Counted from the stretch's first letter, positions 16,216 to 25,655 are shown. The stretch is DNA of 64,000 nucleotides from Mesobacillus subterraneus (GCF_023715485.1 NZ_JAMBOF010000014.1:1-64000); one strand, 5' to 3'. Notes: generated by a model from the sequence alone, not told the origin. Translations and numbers: made by a program.

Positions 16216-17211
16216 ATGAAAAAAATAGTTCAAATCATTCTGGGGTTAGGGCTTATTCTAACACCTTTTTATACACAAGCTCACGTAAAATGGTTCACAG
16301 AAGTAGCACCGCAGAAAGAAACAATTGAAAACATTTTATCGCCGTTATTTATGGCGCTGGCTTTAGTCGCAGCGATTGTGCTGGCGACTTTAACATTAAT
16401 CATACCGAAAACGTCAGAATGGCCGTTAATTAAAAAGTGGGATGATTTTCTTTCGGGCTTCAGGAAGTATTCCAGGTATTTATTAAAGTACGGTACGGCG
16501 GCTGCCTTGATAATTCAGATCTCAAATGGAACACTATTTGCACCGGAGTTTCATGTGGATACTACGTTAATGACCGTCTTGGCATGGGTAACGATTGGCT
16601 TGCTGCTGGTGCCGCACCATATCGCAACCAAGCTTGGAGCCGCAATTTTATTTTTCTTATTTATAATAGTCACTGTCGATCAAGGAATCTTTTATATGCT
16701 GGATTACGGATTTTATGTCGCGATTATCGGCGTGCTTCTGGTTGGCAACACTAAACTTGAAAAAGTAGGTTTTCCATTTTTATATCTAGGTACAGGACTT
16801 TCATTGTGCTGGGTGGCTGTTGAAAAATGGGTGTATCCTACAATGTCTCTAGATATCGTCGCAAATCACAATGTACCGACATTTGGTTTTGAGCCTGCCG
16901 CGTTTATCGTCATGGCAGCATTTGTCGAGTTTGTCGTCGGTTATTTGCTTGTAGTGGGGATCCTTAACAGAGTATTAGGTTTTGTCGTCACCACTATTTT
17001 CATCTTAACAACTATGTTATTTGGTTTTACAGAAGTAATCGGTCATTTCATGATCCATGTTGTTTTAATTATTTTTATCATCGAAGGTGTGTCCTTCTAT
17101 AATCCGCCAATAAAAATGCACAAGACAAAAACGGATCAATTCATCTTCGTTTTCTTGAACTTCATTTTCGTCTTATCCACATTTGTTTTGATTTATTATC
17201 GATTTGCTTAG
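16216..17211 (+). CDS. Polytopic membrane protein with AHVKWF motif, DoxX-like
   Basis: A 331-residue protein with a signal-like first helix ending in TQAHVKWFTEVAP, then about eight membrane segments. A charged stretch KKWDDFLSGFRKYSRYLLKYGT connects helices 2 and 3. The C-terminal half has DoxX-like spacing and a histidine in GFTEVIGHFMIHVVL. Related membrane proteins starting AHVKWF are known only as hypothetical or DoxX-family proteins. Start set by GAGGAGG before the ATG at 16216. The upstream Fnr-type site suggests a role under oxygen limitation, which is inference. Confidence 0.75.
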   Translation: MKKIVQIILGLGLILTPFYTQAHVKWFTEVAPQKETIENILSPLFMALALVAAIVLATLTLIIPKTSEWPLIKKWDDFLSGFRKYSRYLLKYGTAAALIIQISNGTLFAPEFHVDTTLMTVLAWVTIGLLLVPHHIATKLGAAILFFLFIIVTVDQGIFYMLDYGFYVAIIGVLLVGNTKLEKVGFPFLYLGTGLSLCWVAVEKWVYPTMSLDIVANHNVPTFGFEPAAFIVMAAFVEFVVGYLLVVGILNRVLGFVVTTIFILTTMLFGFTEVIGHFMIHVVLIIFIIEGVSFYNPPIKMHKTKTDQFIFVFLNFIFVLSTFVLIYYRFA

Positions 17212-17218
17212 CCACGCT

Positions 17219-17251
17219 AAAACAGCCTTTTATAAGATGGCTGTTTTTTTG
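17219..17251 (+). terminator. Terminator after the AHVKWF membrane protein gene
   Basis: AAAACAGCC pairs with GGCTGTTTT around an 11-nt loop, followed by TTT. Confidence 0.85.
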
Positions 17252-17287
17252 TGTCCCTTATTTTATTTCGAATAATCAGACCTTTTG

Positions 17288-17317
17288 TTGACGCTTGCTT
17301 CAGTTCTTTGTTACGAT
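17288..17317 (+). promoter_or_regulatory. Candidate promoter of the kynurenine operon
   Basis: TTGACG (17288-17293) and TACGAT (17312-17317), 18 bp apart, 35 bases before kynU. Confidence 0.45.
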
Positions 17318-17351
17318 TTCTCTAGTTGCAAATTGGATGGGAGAGATTGTG

Positions 17352-18638
17352 ATGAAATCTTATGCTTTCAAACCTGCTGCAGAGTTCGCAGCGATGCTTG
17401 ACCGTGAAGATATGCTTGCCCGTTTCCGGCAAGAATTTTATTTAAAACCAAATTCAATATACCTCGACGGCAACTCGCTGGGACTCCTTTCGAAGCGGTC
17501 TGAAAAAGCATTGCTTGAATCGTTGGCCGATTGGAAAGAGCTGGGCATAGATGGCTGGATGGATGGGAAGCATCCTTGGTTCTACTTATCCGAAAAACTT
17601 GGAGAATTGACTGCACCACTTGTTGGTGCTTCACCAGAGGAAGTAATTGTAAGCGGATCCACCACCGTTAATCTTCATCAGCTTGTCGCCACATTTTATA
17701 AGCCAGAGGGAAAAAGAACAAAAATTCTCGCTGATGAATTGAATTTCCCTTCTGATATATACGCGCTGCAAAGTCAGCTAAGGATTCATGGATATGATCC
17801 GGATACGCATCTCATCAGGGTGAAAAGCAGGGATGGAAGGTTCCTGGATGAGGAAGATATTATTGAAGCGATGACTGAAGAAATCGCGCTGATCGTGCTC
17901 CCGACGGTTTTATATCGCAGCGGGCAAATCCTTGATATGGAGCGCCTCACGAGAGCGGCTCATTCGAGGGGAATCCTGATTGGTTTCGATGGCTGCCATT
18001 CAATCGGTGCTATCCCGCATTCTTTTTCAGAATGGGGAGTCGATTTTGCTTACTGGTGCAGCTATAAACATCTGAACGGCGGTCCTGGTGCGGTTGCCGG
18101 TTTATACGTAAACTCGAAGCATTTTGGCACGAAGCCAGGACTAGCTGGGTGGTTTGGTTCAAGAAAAGACAAACAGTTTGATATGGAGCATATTTTAACG
18201 CCGGCTGAAAGTGCCGGAGCTTACCAGATCGGCACCCCACACGTCTTAAGCCTGGCGCCATTGCTTGGATCACTGGAGATGTTCGCCGAAGCGGGCATAA
18301 GTACTATCCGTGAAAAATCATTGAAAATTAACCGCTATATGATGGATTTGATTGAGCATGAAATGGATGGGGCAGGGTTTAAAATTGGCAGCCCTGTTGA
18401 GGACTTCAAGCGAGGCGGCCATGTCAGCCTTGAGCACAAGGAAGCTGCAAGGATTTGTAAGGCGCTTAAGGAAAAAGGAATCGTGCCTGATTTCCGTGCG
18501 CCAAATATCGTCCGCCTAGCACCAGTAGCGCTTTACACTTCCTATTCGGACGTCTGGAATGCTATTCAGATATTAAAAGAAATAATGGATCAAAAATTAT
18601 ACGAGAAATTCAGCAATGAGCGTGAGGTTGTCGCTTAA
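17352..18638 (+). CDS. kynU: Kynureninase
   Basis: PLP enzyme that cleaves L-kynurenine to anthranilate and L-alanine. The 428-residue protein has the fold-type I pattern: [13 protein letters not shown] in the phosphate-binding region, DGCHSIGA, and the PLP lysine in [19 protein letters not shown]. The frame opens at 17295, but I place the start at the ATG at 17352 with GGGAGAG upstream. First gene of a kynU-kynA-kynB operon; kynA follows 16 bases after the stop. In several Bacillus the order differs, so the gene order is worth noting. Confidence 0.96.
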   Translation: MKSYAFKPAAEFAAMLDREDMLARFRQEFYLKPNSIYLDGNSLGLLSKRSEKALLESLADWKELGIDGWMDGKHPWFYLSEKLGELTAPLVGASPEEVIVSGSTTVNLHQLVATFYKPEGKRTKILADELNFPSDIYALQSQLRIHGYDPDTHLIRVKSRDGRFLDEEDIIEAMTEEIALIVLPTVLYRSGQILDMERLTRAAHSRGILIGFDGCHSIGAIPHSFSEWGVDFAYWCSYKHLNGGPGAVAGLYVNSKHFGTKPGLAGWFGSRKDKQFDMEHILTPAESAGAYQIGTPHVLSLAPLLGSLEMFAEAGISTIREKSLKINRYMMDLIEHEMDGAGFKIGSPVEDFKRGGHVSLEHKEAARICKALKEKGIVPDFRAPNIVRLAPVALYTSYSDVWNAIQILKEIMDQKLYEKFSNEREVVA

Positions 18639-18654
18639 AGGGAGGGGTCTGCCG

Positions 18655-19488
18655 ATGAAGGAAGAACAAAAAACATCACACGAAATTCATACCGATTTTG
18701 CCAAAGAGATGTCCTACGGAAGTTACTTGCAGCTGGATAAAATTTTGACGAGCCAGCAGCGATTGTCTGACCATCATGATGAAATGCTGTTCATCATCAT
18801 CCATCAGGCAAGCGAGCTGTGGATGAAGCTGATTTTACATGAAGTGAGCGCGGCGATAGACTGCATCCGCAAAAACGACCTGGAGCCATCCTTCAAAATG
18901 CTTTCAAGAGTGTCAAGAATCCAGCAGCAGCTGATCCAGTCATGGAGTGTGTTATCAACGCTGACTCCTGCTGAGTATATGGAATTCCGCGATAAGCTTG
19001 GCCATTCGTCAGGATTCCAATCATACCAGAATCGCTTGATCGAATTTGCCCTTGGACAAAAAAATGCCCATGTTCTTTCTGTATATAAACACGATGCTGA
19101 ACTTTATAAACAAATGGAAGATGCTCTTCATGCACGCTCGATTTATGATGCCGCCATCAGCGCTCTTGCCATGCGCGGGCTTCCAATTGATGATGCAGCG
19201 CTGAACCGCGATTGGTCTGCTCCTTATGAACCAAATGCCAGCGTCGAGGAAGCCTGGCTGACTGTTTACCGTAACGTTGACCAATATTGGGACCTGTATG
19301 AACTGGCTGAAAAGCTAGTCGATATCGGCAGCCAGCAGCAGCTCTGGCGATTCAACCATATGAGCACGGTGGAGCGTATCATCGGCCACAAGCCCGGAAC
19401 CGGCGGATCAGCAGGTGTGGCATACTTAAAAAAGGTTGTTGACCACAGATTTTTTCCAGAACTATGGAGCTTGAGGACGAAGCTATAA
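18655..19488 (+). CDS. kynA: Tryptophan 2,3-dioxygenase
   Basis: Haem enzyme that opens the indole ring of L-tryptophan to N-formylkynurenine. The all-helical 277-residue protein has the family landmarks [36 protein letters not shown] (with the substrate-binding His), [21 protein letters not shown], and [20 protein letters not shown] with the haem-ligand His. Start at 18655 follows GGGAGGGG; the open frame extends back into kynU. Middle gene of the operon. Confidence 0.97.
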   Translation: MKEEQKTSHEIHTDFAKEMSYGSYLQLDKILTSQQRLSDHHDEMLFIIIHQASELWMKLILHEVSAAIDCIRKNDLEPSFKMLSRVSRIQQQLIQSWSVLSTLTPAEYMEFRDKLGHSSGFQSYQNRLIEFALGQKNAHVLSVYKHDAELYKQMEDALHARSIYDAAISALAMRGLPIDDAALNRDWSAPYEPNASVEEAWLTVYRNVDQYWDLYELAEKLVDIGSQQQLWRFNHMSTVERIIGHKPGTGGSAGVAYLKKVVDHRFFPELWSLRTKL

Positions 19489-19507
19489 TAAGAAAGAAGG
19501 ATAAATC

Positions 19508-20131
19508 ATGGGAGATTGGATTGATATATCACAAGTTTTGAATGATAAAATCCCTGTTTGGCCAGGGGATACGCCATTTCATTATGAGGTCAGCTGGGGT
19601 ATGGAGGAAAGCGGCTCTGTAAATGTTGGCCAGGTGACAATGAGCACGCATACCGGGACACATATCGATGCACCATACCATTTTGATAATGACGGCAAAA
19701 GAGTGATCGAGCTTGATTTTAATCTGTACATCGGGAAGGCGCTGGTGATCCAATTACAAAAGCCATCGAGTATCGGCCTTAAGGAATTGGAAGGTGTCCA
19801 ATTACAAGGGGTGAAGCGTTTGTTGATCAGAACGAACGCCTGGCAGGATAAAACTGTTTTTCCAGAATCCATTCCGCATATTGAGCCGGAATTAGCTGCT
19901 TTTCTCGCTGAGCAAGGAGTACAGCTGCTCGGACTCGACTTGCCGTCAGTCGACCCATTGGACAGCAAGGAACTGAGCGCCCATCATGAATTAAACCGAC
20001 ACGGTATCCATATTCTTGAGGGATTGGTACTGGATAAGATTGAACCAGGGGAATACGAGCTCGCGGCCCTTCCGCTTCCGCTTGAACAGGCGGATGGAAG
20101 TCCGGTGAGAGCTGTGGTTAGAAAAATATAG
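19508..20131 (+). CDS. kynB: Kynurenine formamidase (arylformamidase)
   Basis: Zinc hydrolase that removes formate from N-formylkynurenine. The 207-residue cyclase-family protein shows the metal motif HTGTHIDAPYHF and the conserved GLDLPSVDPLDSKELSAHHE. Together with kynA and kynU it completes the path from tryptophan to anthranilate plus alanine. No quinolinate genes are nearby, so anthranilate (for catabolism, recycling or signalling) is the visible end product. Confidence 0.96.
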   Translation: MGDWIDISQVLNDKIPVWPGDTPFHYEVSWGMEESGSVNVGQVTMSTHTGTHIDAPYHFDNDGKRVIELDFNLYIGKALVIQLQKPSSIGLKELEGVQLQGVKRLLIRTNAWQDKTVFPESIPHIEPELAAFLAEQGVQLLGLDLPSVDPLDSKELSAHHELNRHGIHILEGLVLDKIEPGEYELAALPLPLEQADGSPVRAVVRKI

Positions 20132-20136
20132 TGCAA

Positions 20137-20176
20137 AATAAGCTGCCTTATCGTGCGATAGGGCAGTTTATTTTTG
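20137..20176 (+). terminator. Terminator of the kyn operon
   Basis: AATAAGCTGCCTTATCG pairs with CGATAGGGCAGTTTATT (with wobble pairs), then TTTT. Confidence 0.8.
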
Positions 20177-20200
20177 TCGAAAGTTTTACCATGATTTTTG

Positions 20201-20251
20201 TTGACCGGGTTGGTCAATGAGGAATACAATAGAATTGACCGAAGTGGTCAA
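20201..20251. promoter_or_regulatory. TetR autoregulatory region: two palindromic operators and a promoter
   Basis: TTGACC-N5-GGTCAA occurs twice (20201-20217 and 20235-20251), 34 bp apart centre to centre. The first TTGACC also serves as a -35 box with TACAAT (20225-20230) as -10 box 18 bp away, and the second palindrome falls near the transcription start. This layout is typical for a self-repressing TetR-family gene. Confidence 0.78.
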
Positions 20252-20272
20252 TGTTTTTTTAAGGAGGTCGCG

Positions 20273-20902
20273 ATGTCTTCGAAATTTTTAAGTCTTAACC
20301 AAGAAAAGCAGGAACGAATCCTGAATGCAGCTCTCAAGGAGTTTGCTCAAAAGGGATATGAAAATGCATCCACAAATGAAATCGTAAAATCCGCAGAAAT
20401 ATCTAAAGGACTGTTATTCCATTATTTTAATAATAAAAAAGAGCTTTACTTGTTCCTATATAACCATTTTGTCGAAGTATTAATGGAGGAGTTCTTCAAC
20501 GAGCTGGATTTCAGCGAACGTGACATTTTTGAGCGGCTGAAAAGCCTGATGATTTTAAAAAGCAAGCTGATGATCAGGCATCCAGAGGTATTCGACTTTA
20601 TGATGTCAGCCTCGATGGAAGCCTCAGAAGAAGTGAAAGAGGCTATGAACAGTACGAACACAGAACTAATGGAAGCCAGCTACGGCAGGTTATTCGAAAA
20701 TATCGACCTTACGAAGTTCCAGGAAGGTATGGACATTCAAAGAACCATCAATATTATCATGTGGACACTCAAAGGCTTCAGCAACCAGGAACAAGAAAAA
20801 GCAAAAAAACTTCACAAAGGACTCCACGACTTCAATGATGCTTTTAAAGAAGCCGAAGTGTACATCGATATGCTGAGGAAGTCCTTTTATAAGAACCAGT
20901 AA
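20273..20902 (+). CDS. TetR/AcrR-family transcriptional regulator
   Basis: A 209-residue repressor. Residues 8-55 form the TetR DNA-binding domain (RILNAALKEFAQKGYENAST then KSAEISKGLLFHYFNNKKEL). The C-terminal ligand domain is Met-rich and has no residues I can link to a known ligand. Start at 20273 has AAGGAGG ahead; the open frame runs back through the operators. It likely represses itself and, given position, the ABC-2 exporter operon about 420 bases downstream, across a repeat array. Confidence 0.92.
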   Translation: MSSKFLSLNQEKQERILNAALKEFAQKGYENASTNEIVKSAEISKGLLFHYFNNKKELYLFLYNHFVEVLMEEFFNELDFSERDIFERLKSLMILKSKLMIRHPEVFDFMMSASMEASEEVKEAMNSTNTELMEASYGRLFENIDLTKFQEGMDIQRTINIIMWTLKGFSNQEQEKAKKLHKGLHDFNDAFKEAEVYIDMLRKSFYKNQ

Positions 20903-20930
20903 CCGAGATAGCTAACTGGCAATAAAGACC

Positions 20931-21270
20931 CAACCGTAAATAAAAGCGGTTCAACCGTTCATAAAATTAACCTAACCGTATAAAAAAGTGGTTCAACCGT
21001 TCATAAAATCGCCCTAACCGTATATAAAATCAAAATCCAAACCCACTGGGGTTAAAAATGTCCCAAACTGGTATTAAAACGAATCCAGTTGGAATTAAAA
21101 CGTACCAAACTGGTATTAAATCGAACCCAACTGGAATTAAAATGTCCCAAACTGGTATTAAATCGAACCAAACTTGAATCAAAATGTCCCAAAACTGGTA
21201 TTAAATCGAACCCAACTGGAATTAAAATGTCCCAAACTGGTATTAAATCGAACCAAACTGGAATTAAATC
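20931..21270. repeat. Two joined arrays of 21-bp units (cores AACCGTTCATAAAA and AACTGGTATTAAA)
   Basis: From 20931 to about 21014, units such as CAACCGTTCATAAAAnnnnnn repeat every 21 bp. From 21060 to 21270 a second family, CAAACTGGTATTAAA and CCAACTGGAATTAAA alternating, repeats with a 42-bp double period (AAACTGGTATTAAA at 21065, 21107, 21149, 21192, 21234; one 1-bp slip). Both families share an AAC-nnG-TTAAAA-like layout. A long open frame exists here only because 21 is a multiple of three. This fills the gene-free stretch before the ABC operon. Confidence 0.92.
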
Positions 21271-21326
21271 AAGGATTTGAGAACTGAAATAAAAAATAGA
21301 ATGAAAAGTATCTGGGAGGGTCTGGC

Positions 21327-22211
21327 ATGAACGTGATTGAGATTAAGAATCTGACTAAAATGTACGGCAAGGCCAGGGGAATTGAGAACGTCAGCTTCAA
21401 TGTTGAAGAAGGGGAAATTTTCGGATTCATCGGGCCGAATGGTGCCGGGAAATCGACGACGATTCGGACGCTGTTATCGCTGATCTATCCGACAAGCGGC
21501 AGCGCCGCCATTTTCGGCAAAGATATCATCACCGCAGCGCCGGAAATAAAAAAGGATATCGGCTATCTGCCTTCTGAAGTATTTTACTATGACAATATGA
21601 AAGTCATCGACCTGCTTAAGTATTCTGCCAGCTTTTATAAGAAAGATTGTACAAAGAGAATCCGCGAACTCGCTGAAATCATGGAGCTTGATCTCACCAA
21701 GAAAATTGATGATCTTTCGCTTGGGAACAAGAAGAAGGTCGGCATCGTCCAGGGGCTCCTGCACGAACCAAAGCTGATTATCCTTGATGAACCGACCAGC
21801 GGCCTCGACCCGCTCATGCAGCAAAAGTTCTTCGACCTCCTTGAAAAAGAGAATAAGAAGGGCGCGACAATTCTTTTTTCCTCCCATATTTTAAGTGAGG
21901 TGCAGAGGTTGTGCGACAGGGTGGCAATTATCAAGGATGGCCGGATTGTTACAGTCGAAAAAATCAGCACGCTGAAAGAAAATACGTACAAGAAATTTAA
22001 AGTCGAAACCAAATCGGAAATAGGGATGGAGCACTTCAATGTCGAGGGAGTGAACCAGCTCGAAAAGGACGGCAGCACGATCAGCTTTTTATTCAGGGGC
22101 AATATCAACTCAATCATGAAAAAAATAGCCGAAATCGAAATTGCAAACATCTGGGTTGAGGAACCTGATCTTGAGGAGATTTTCATGCATTACTACGAAA
22201 GGGAGGACTAA
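21327..22211 (+). CDS. ABC-2 type exporter, ATP-binding subunit
   Basis: A 294-residue ATPase of the drug/antibiotic/Na+ export (CcmA-like) class. Walker A GPNGAGKST, signature LSLGNKKKVGI (a variant of LSGGQ), Walker B LIILDEPTSGLDP and the H-loop SSHILSE are all present. The C-terminal 80 residues form the accessory domain common in ABC-2 systems. It is followed two bases after its stop by the first permease. The substrate cannot be told from sequence; TetR linkage suggests an exported toxic compound. Confidence 0.93.
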   Translation: MNVIEIKNLTKMYGKARGIENVSFNVEEGEIFGFIGPNGAGKSTTIRTLLSLIYPTSGSAAIFGKDIITAAPEIKKDIGYLPSEVFYYDNMKVIDLLKYSASFYKKDCTKRIRELAEIMELDLTKKIDDLSLGNKKKVGIVQGLLHEPKLIILDEPTSGLDPLMQQKFFDLLEKENKKGATILFSSHILSEVQRLCDRVAIIKDGRIVTVEKISTLKENTYKKFKVETKSEIGMEHFNVEGVNQLEKDGSTISFLFRGNINSIMKKIAEIEIANIWVEEPDLEEIFMHYYERED

Positions 22212-22213
22212 AC

Positions 22214-23011
22214 ATGAATATGTTCCTTCATGAATTAAAGGCATACCGCAAATCGACGATTGTCTGGACCCTTTCGCTTGTAGCCTTGGTGATCCTGTTT
22301 CTATCAATGTTTCCTTCGTTTTCAAAGGATGCGGAAGAATTCAAGAAGCTGCTGGAAGGCTTCCCGGTTGAAGTGAGGAAAGCAATCGGGCTCTCCATCG
22401 ACAGTATTGCGACTTTGCTTGGTTTTTATTCATATGCTTTCCTGTATCTGAAGCTGGCCGGAGCCATTCAGGCTATGAATCTGGGAACATCGATTTTATC
22501 GAAGGAATCAAGGGAGAAGACGGCCGATTTCTTGCTGACAAAACCGGTGACTAGGAAACAGGTTGTCACCGCAAAAGTCATGGCAGCATTGGTTTCATTG
22601 ATCCTCACAAATATAGTATTTATAATGTTGTCATTTGTTATGGCATCGATTGTAGCAGGTGATGAGTTTAGCAAAAAAGTATTTTTCCTTCTCTCAATCA
22701 CGCTGTTCTTTATCCAGCTCATGTTTCTGGCGCTCGGGATCATCATCTCGGTTATATTCCCAAAAATCAAATCGGTCATCTCTGTTTCCCTTGGAACGGT
22801 GTTTGGCTTTTTCATGCTCGGAATGATCAGTTCGACCACGGATGACAAGGCGTTGCGTTATTTAACACCATTTTATTATTTTGATTCCGCCTATATCGTG
22901 AAAAATACAGGCTATGAAAATTCATTCCTGGTCACAGGGATTATTTTAATTATCGCAGCTGTTGCAGCCAGCTATTATTTATATGCGAAAAAGGATGTCC
23001 ATTCCGTTTAG
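22214..23011 (+). CDS. ABC-2 type exporter, permease subunit 1
   Basis: A 265-residue membrane protein with six predicted helices and the family motif SKESREKTADFLLTKPVTRKQVVTAKV after helix 2. It has the same length and layout as the following gene, so the two probably form a heterodimeric pore with two copies of the upstream ATPase. Confidence 0.9.
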   Translation: MNMFLHELKAYRKSTIVWTLSLVALVILFLSMFPSFSKDAEEFKKLLEGFPVEVRKAIGLSIDSIATLLGFYSYAFLYLKLAGAIQAMNLGTSILSKESREKTADFLLTKPVTRKQVVTAKVMAALVSLILTNIVFIMLSFVMASIVAGDEFSKKVFFLLSITLFFIQLMFLALGIIISVIFPKIKSVISVSLGTVFGFFMLGMISSTTDDKALRYLTPFYYFDSAYIVKNTGYENSFLVTGIILIIAAVAASYYLYAKKDVHSV

Positions 23012-23026
23012 GGAGGAGATGAATTC

Positions 23027-23824
23027 ATGAATATCTTTAAAAGAGAGATGAAAGCAAACAGGAAGTCGCTTATGATCTGGAGCATTGGTGTCATCTTCAT
23101 GGTTGCCTCTGGAATGGGGAAGTATTCAAGTCTTGAGGGTTCGGGGCAATCCATGAATGCGCTGATGGCTGATATGCCTAAATCGATGCAGGCCATCATG
23201 GGAACTGGTTCGCTAGATTTATCTTCACCGATTGGATACTTCGGTGTCCTGTTTTTGTACCTGGCCGTGATGGCGGCAATCGATGCGGCGATGCTTGGCG
23301 CGAATATCATTTCCAAGGAAGAGCGAGACAAGACGGTGGAATTCCTGCTCGTAAAACCGATTTCCAGAACCAGCATGATCAATTCCAAACTATTGGCGGC
23401 ATTGGTGAATATCCTGATCTTTAATCTTGTGACATTCGCCTCCTCGGTCGCAATGGTAGGGAAGTATGCGGAGGGTGACGATGTAACAGGGGAAGTTACC
23501 ACCCTGATGATCGGAATGTTCATTCTCCAGCTGATTTTTTTAGTCATTGGAACAGCAATTGCAGCTTTTTATAAAAATGCTAAAAAGGCGACTTCGCTGG
23601 CAACAGGAATATTGCTCTTCCTCTTCATATTATCGATTGCAATTGATTTGAACGAAAAGCTGGATGGCTTGAAATATTTCACTCCATTTAAATATTACGA
23701 TGCGAAGTATATATTGAATGAAGGCGGGTTCGATTCCCTGTACCTTGGACTGTCGGCTCTCCTGATTCTCACGCTTTCCATTGTCACTTACGTTTTCTAT
23801 AGAAAAAGAGATATGAATATTTAG
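23027..23824 (+). CDS. ABC-2 type exporter, permease subunit 2
   Basis: A 265-residue paralogue of the preceding permease. It repeats the motif SKEERDKTVEFLLVKPISRTSMINSKL and the six-helix plan. GGGAGGAG lies before the ATG, 15 bases after the previous stop. A short GC hairpin near 23826-23846 followed by TTTT may end the operon. Confidence 0.9.
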   Translation: MNIFKREMKANRKSLMIWSIGVIFMVASGMGKYSSLEGSGQSMNALMADMPKSMQAIMGTGSLDLSSPIGYFGVLFLYLAVMAAIDAAMLGANIISKEERDKTVEFLLVKPISRTSMINSKLLAALVNILIFNLVTFASSVAMVGKYAEGDDVTGEVTTLMIGMFILQLIFLVIGTAIAAFYKNAKKATSLATGILLFLFILSIAIDLNEKLDGLKYFTPFKYYDAKYILNEGGFDSLYLGLSALLILTLSIVTYVFYRKRDMNI

Positions 23825-24077
23825 TGAAATCCCGGTTCTCCGGATTCTTTTGTGATTGTTTACCTCTGTATCCACAGTAGTTCGCTAGAAAAGGTTCTTT
23901 ATTCCAATATTTTCTCTCATGCTGTGGACATTTTTATCAGTTCACATTTTGTTTAAAAAGCATTCATCGGCCAACAACCTGCGAGTGCTATACTTTAAGT
24001 ATGTTAACAAATTCACAAACAAAATTACCAAGTATAAAGGATAGTAGAAAACAATACTTAAAGAATAGGTGAGTGCA

Positions 24078-25484
24078 ATGAGCGAGAAGAAGGTCATCGT
24101 AGTCGGCGGCGGAATTACCGGGCTGGCCACAGTATATTATCTCCAAAAGGAAGCAAAGGAGAAGGCACTTCCGATAAAAATAAAATTGATTGAAGCGAGC
24201 GACCGCCTCGGGGGCGTGATCAGCACGGCAAAGCGGGATGGTTTTATCATTGAAAGGGGACCGGACTCGATCATAGCAAGGAAGAAGAGTGCTTTGAGAT
24301 TGATAGAGGAAGTCGGCCTTCAGGATAAAATCATTTCCAACACTGCTGGCAAATCGTATATTTACGCAAGGGGAAAACTGCACACCATGCCAGAAGGATC
24401 TTTTATGGGGATTCCGACAAAGGTGACGCCTTTTGCACTTTCGGGATTATTCTCACCGCTTGGAAAACTGCGGGCTGCTGCGGATTTCATTTTACCAAAA
24501 GGGGAACCGGCAGCAGACCAGTCACTGGGAGCATTTTTCCGCAGGCGGCTTGGGAATGAAATTGTAGATAACATGATTGACCCATTGCTTTCAGGTATCT
24601 ATGCTGGCGATATTGATGAGCTTAGCCTGATGGCCTTGTTCCCTAACTTTTATGAAATCGAACAAAAGCACCGCAGCCTGGTAATTGGCTTGAACAAGTC
24701 AATGCCAAAGCCGCAGAAGACTGTCAAAAAGGCACCTTCTAAAAAAGGAATGTTCATTTCGCTATCAACTGGACTTGAGGAATTGGTTCACCAGGTGGAA
24801 AACCGTCTTGAAGCAGGAACAGTTTTGAAAGGGACAGCTGTTGAAAAAGTAGAGAAAACCGTAAACGGCTATCAGATAAAGCTTTCCACAGGAGCCATTG
24901 AAGAGGCAGACAGTGTCGTCATAGCGACCGAACATTTCCATGCCAAAAAAATGCTCTCAGATTATTCATTTATGGAGCCATTCGAACATATGCCGTCCAA
25001 TTCTGTCGCGAATGTTGCGATGGCATTCCCGAAGTCTGCGATTGAAAAAGATATTGATGGAACCGGATTCCTTGTTTCGCGGAACAGTGACTTCCGGATC
25101 ACTGCCTGCACCTGGACTCATAAGAAATGGCCTGGAACTTCCCCTGAGGACATGGCCCTGCTCCGCTGCTATGTTGGCAAGCCAGATGACCAGGAAGCAG
25201 TAGATTTGTCTGACGAAGAAATCGTTGATCTTGTTTTGAAAGATTTGAATAAAACGATGAATATCACGGCAAAACCAAAGTTTCATATCGTGACTCGATG
25301 GAGAAAATCCATGCCGCAGTATACGGTTGGGCATTTGGAAAAAATGGCAAAGGTTAAACAACAGCTTGATGAGGAGCTTCCGGGGGTCTATCTTGCTGGT
25401 GGATCATTTGAAGGCGTGGGAATCCCTGGTTGTATCGATCAGGCAGAAGCAGCGGTGAAAAAGGTTATCAAATATCTGTCTTAG
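24078..25484 (+). CDS. hemY: Coproporphyrinogen III / protoporphyrinogen IX oxidase
   Basis: FAD enzyme of haem synthesis; in Gram-positives it oxidises coproporphyrinogen III to coproporphyrin III (CgoX). The 468-residue protein has the N-terminal FAD motif VVGGGITGLATVYYL, the second nucleotide contact ERGPDSI, and the C-terminal flavin motif VYLAGGSFEGVGIPGCIDQA. I place the start at ATG 24078 behind AGGTGAG. In B. subtilis it sits with hemE and hemH; here no other haem gene adjoins it. Confidence 0.95.
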   Translation: MSEKKVIVVGGGITGLATVYYLQKEAKEKALPIKIKLIEASDRLGGVISTAKRDGFIIERGPDSIIARKKSALRLIEEVGLQDKIISNTAGKSYIYARGKLHTMPEGSFMGIPTKVTPFALSGLFSPLGKLRAAADFILPKGEPAADQSLGAFFRRRLGNEIVDNMIDPLLSGIYAGDIDELSLMALFPNFYEIEQKHRSLVIGLNKSMPKPQKTVKKAPSKKGMFISLSTGLEELVHQVENRLEAGTVLKGTAVEKVEKTVNGYQIKLSTGAIEEADSVVIATEHFHAKKMLSDYSFMEPFEHMPSNSVANVAMAFPKSAIEKDIDGTGFLVSRNSDFRITACTWTHKKWPGTSPEDMALLRCYVGKPDDQEAVDLSDEEIVDLVLKDLNKTMNITAKPKFHIVTRWRKSMPQYTVGHLEKMAKVKQQLDEELPGVYLAGGSFEGVGIPGCIDQAEAAVKKVIKYLS

Positions 25485-25541
25485 CGTCGCTTATCTTTGT
25501 AAACAGGTGAAGATAATTAGTAAGGTATATCATGATTACAA

Positions 25542-25579
25542 AAAGGCCATTGTCTTCCAAAGAGACAATGGTCTTTTAA
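25542..25579. terminator. Terminator after hemY
   Basis: AAAGGCCATTGTCT pairs with AGACAATGGTCTTT (one wobble), with flanking A- and T-tracts. Confidence 0.88.
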
Positions 25580-25655
25580 AAATATCCCTTTAGAAATATC
25601 ATAACTTTCTGTAAAATGGTTATGTAAGGATAATGACAAGTTTGGAGAGATCTCT

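Noticed and set aside
21089-21280. Open frame with a repetitive Lys/Thr/Asn-rich product in the 21-bp repeat array
   Set aside because: The frame is open only because the repeat period is a multiple of three; no ribosome site, and the same array is open in other frames.
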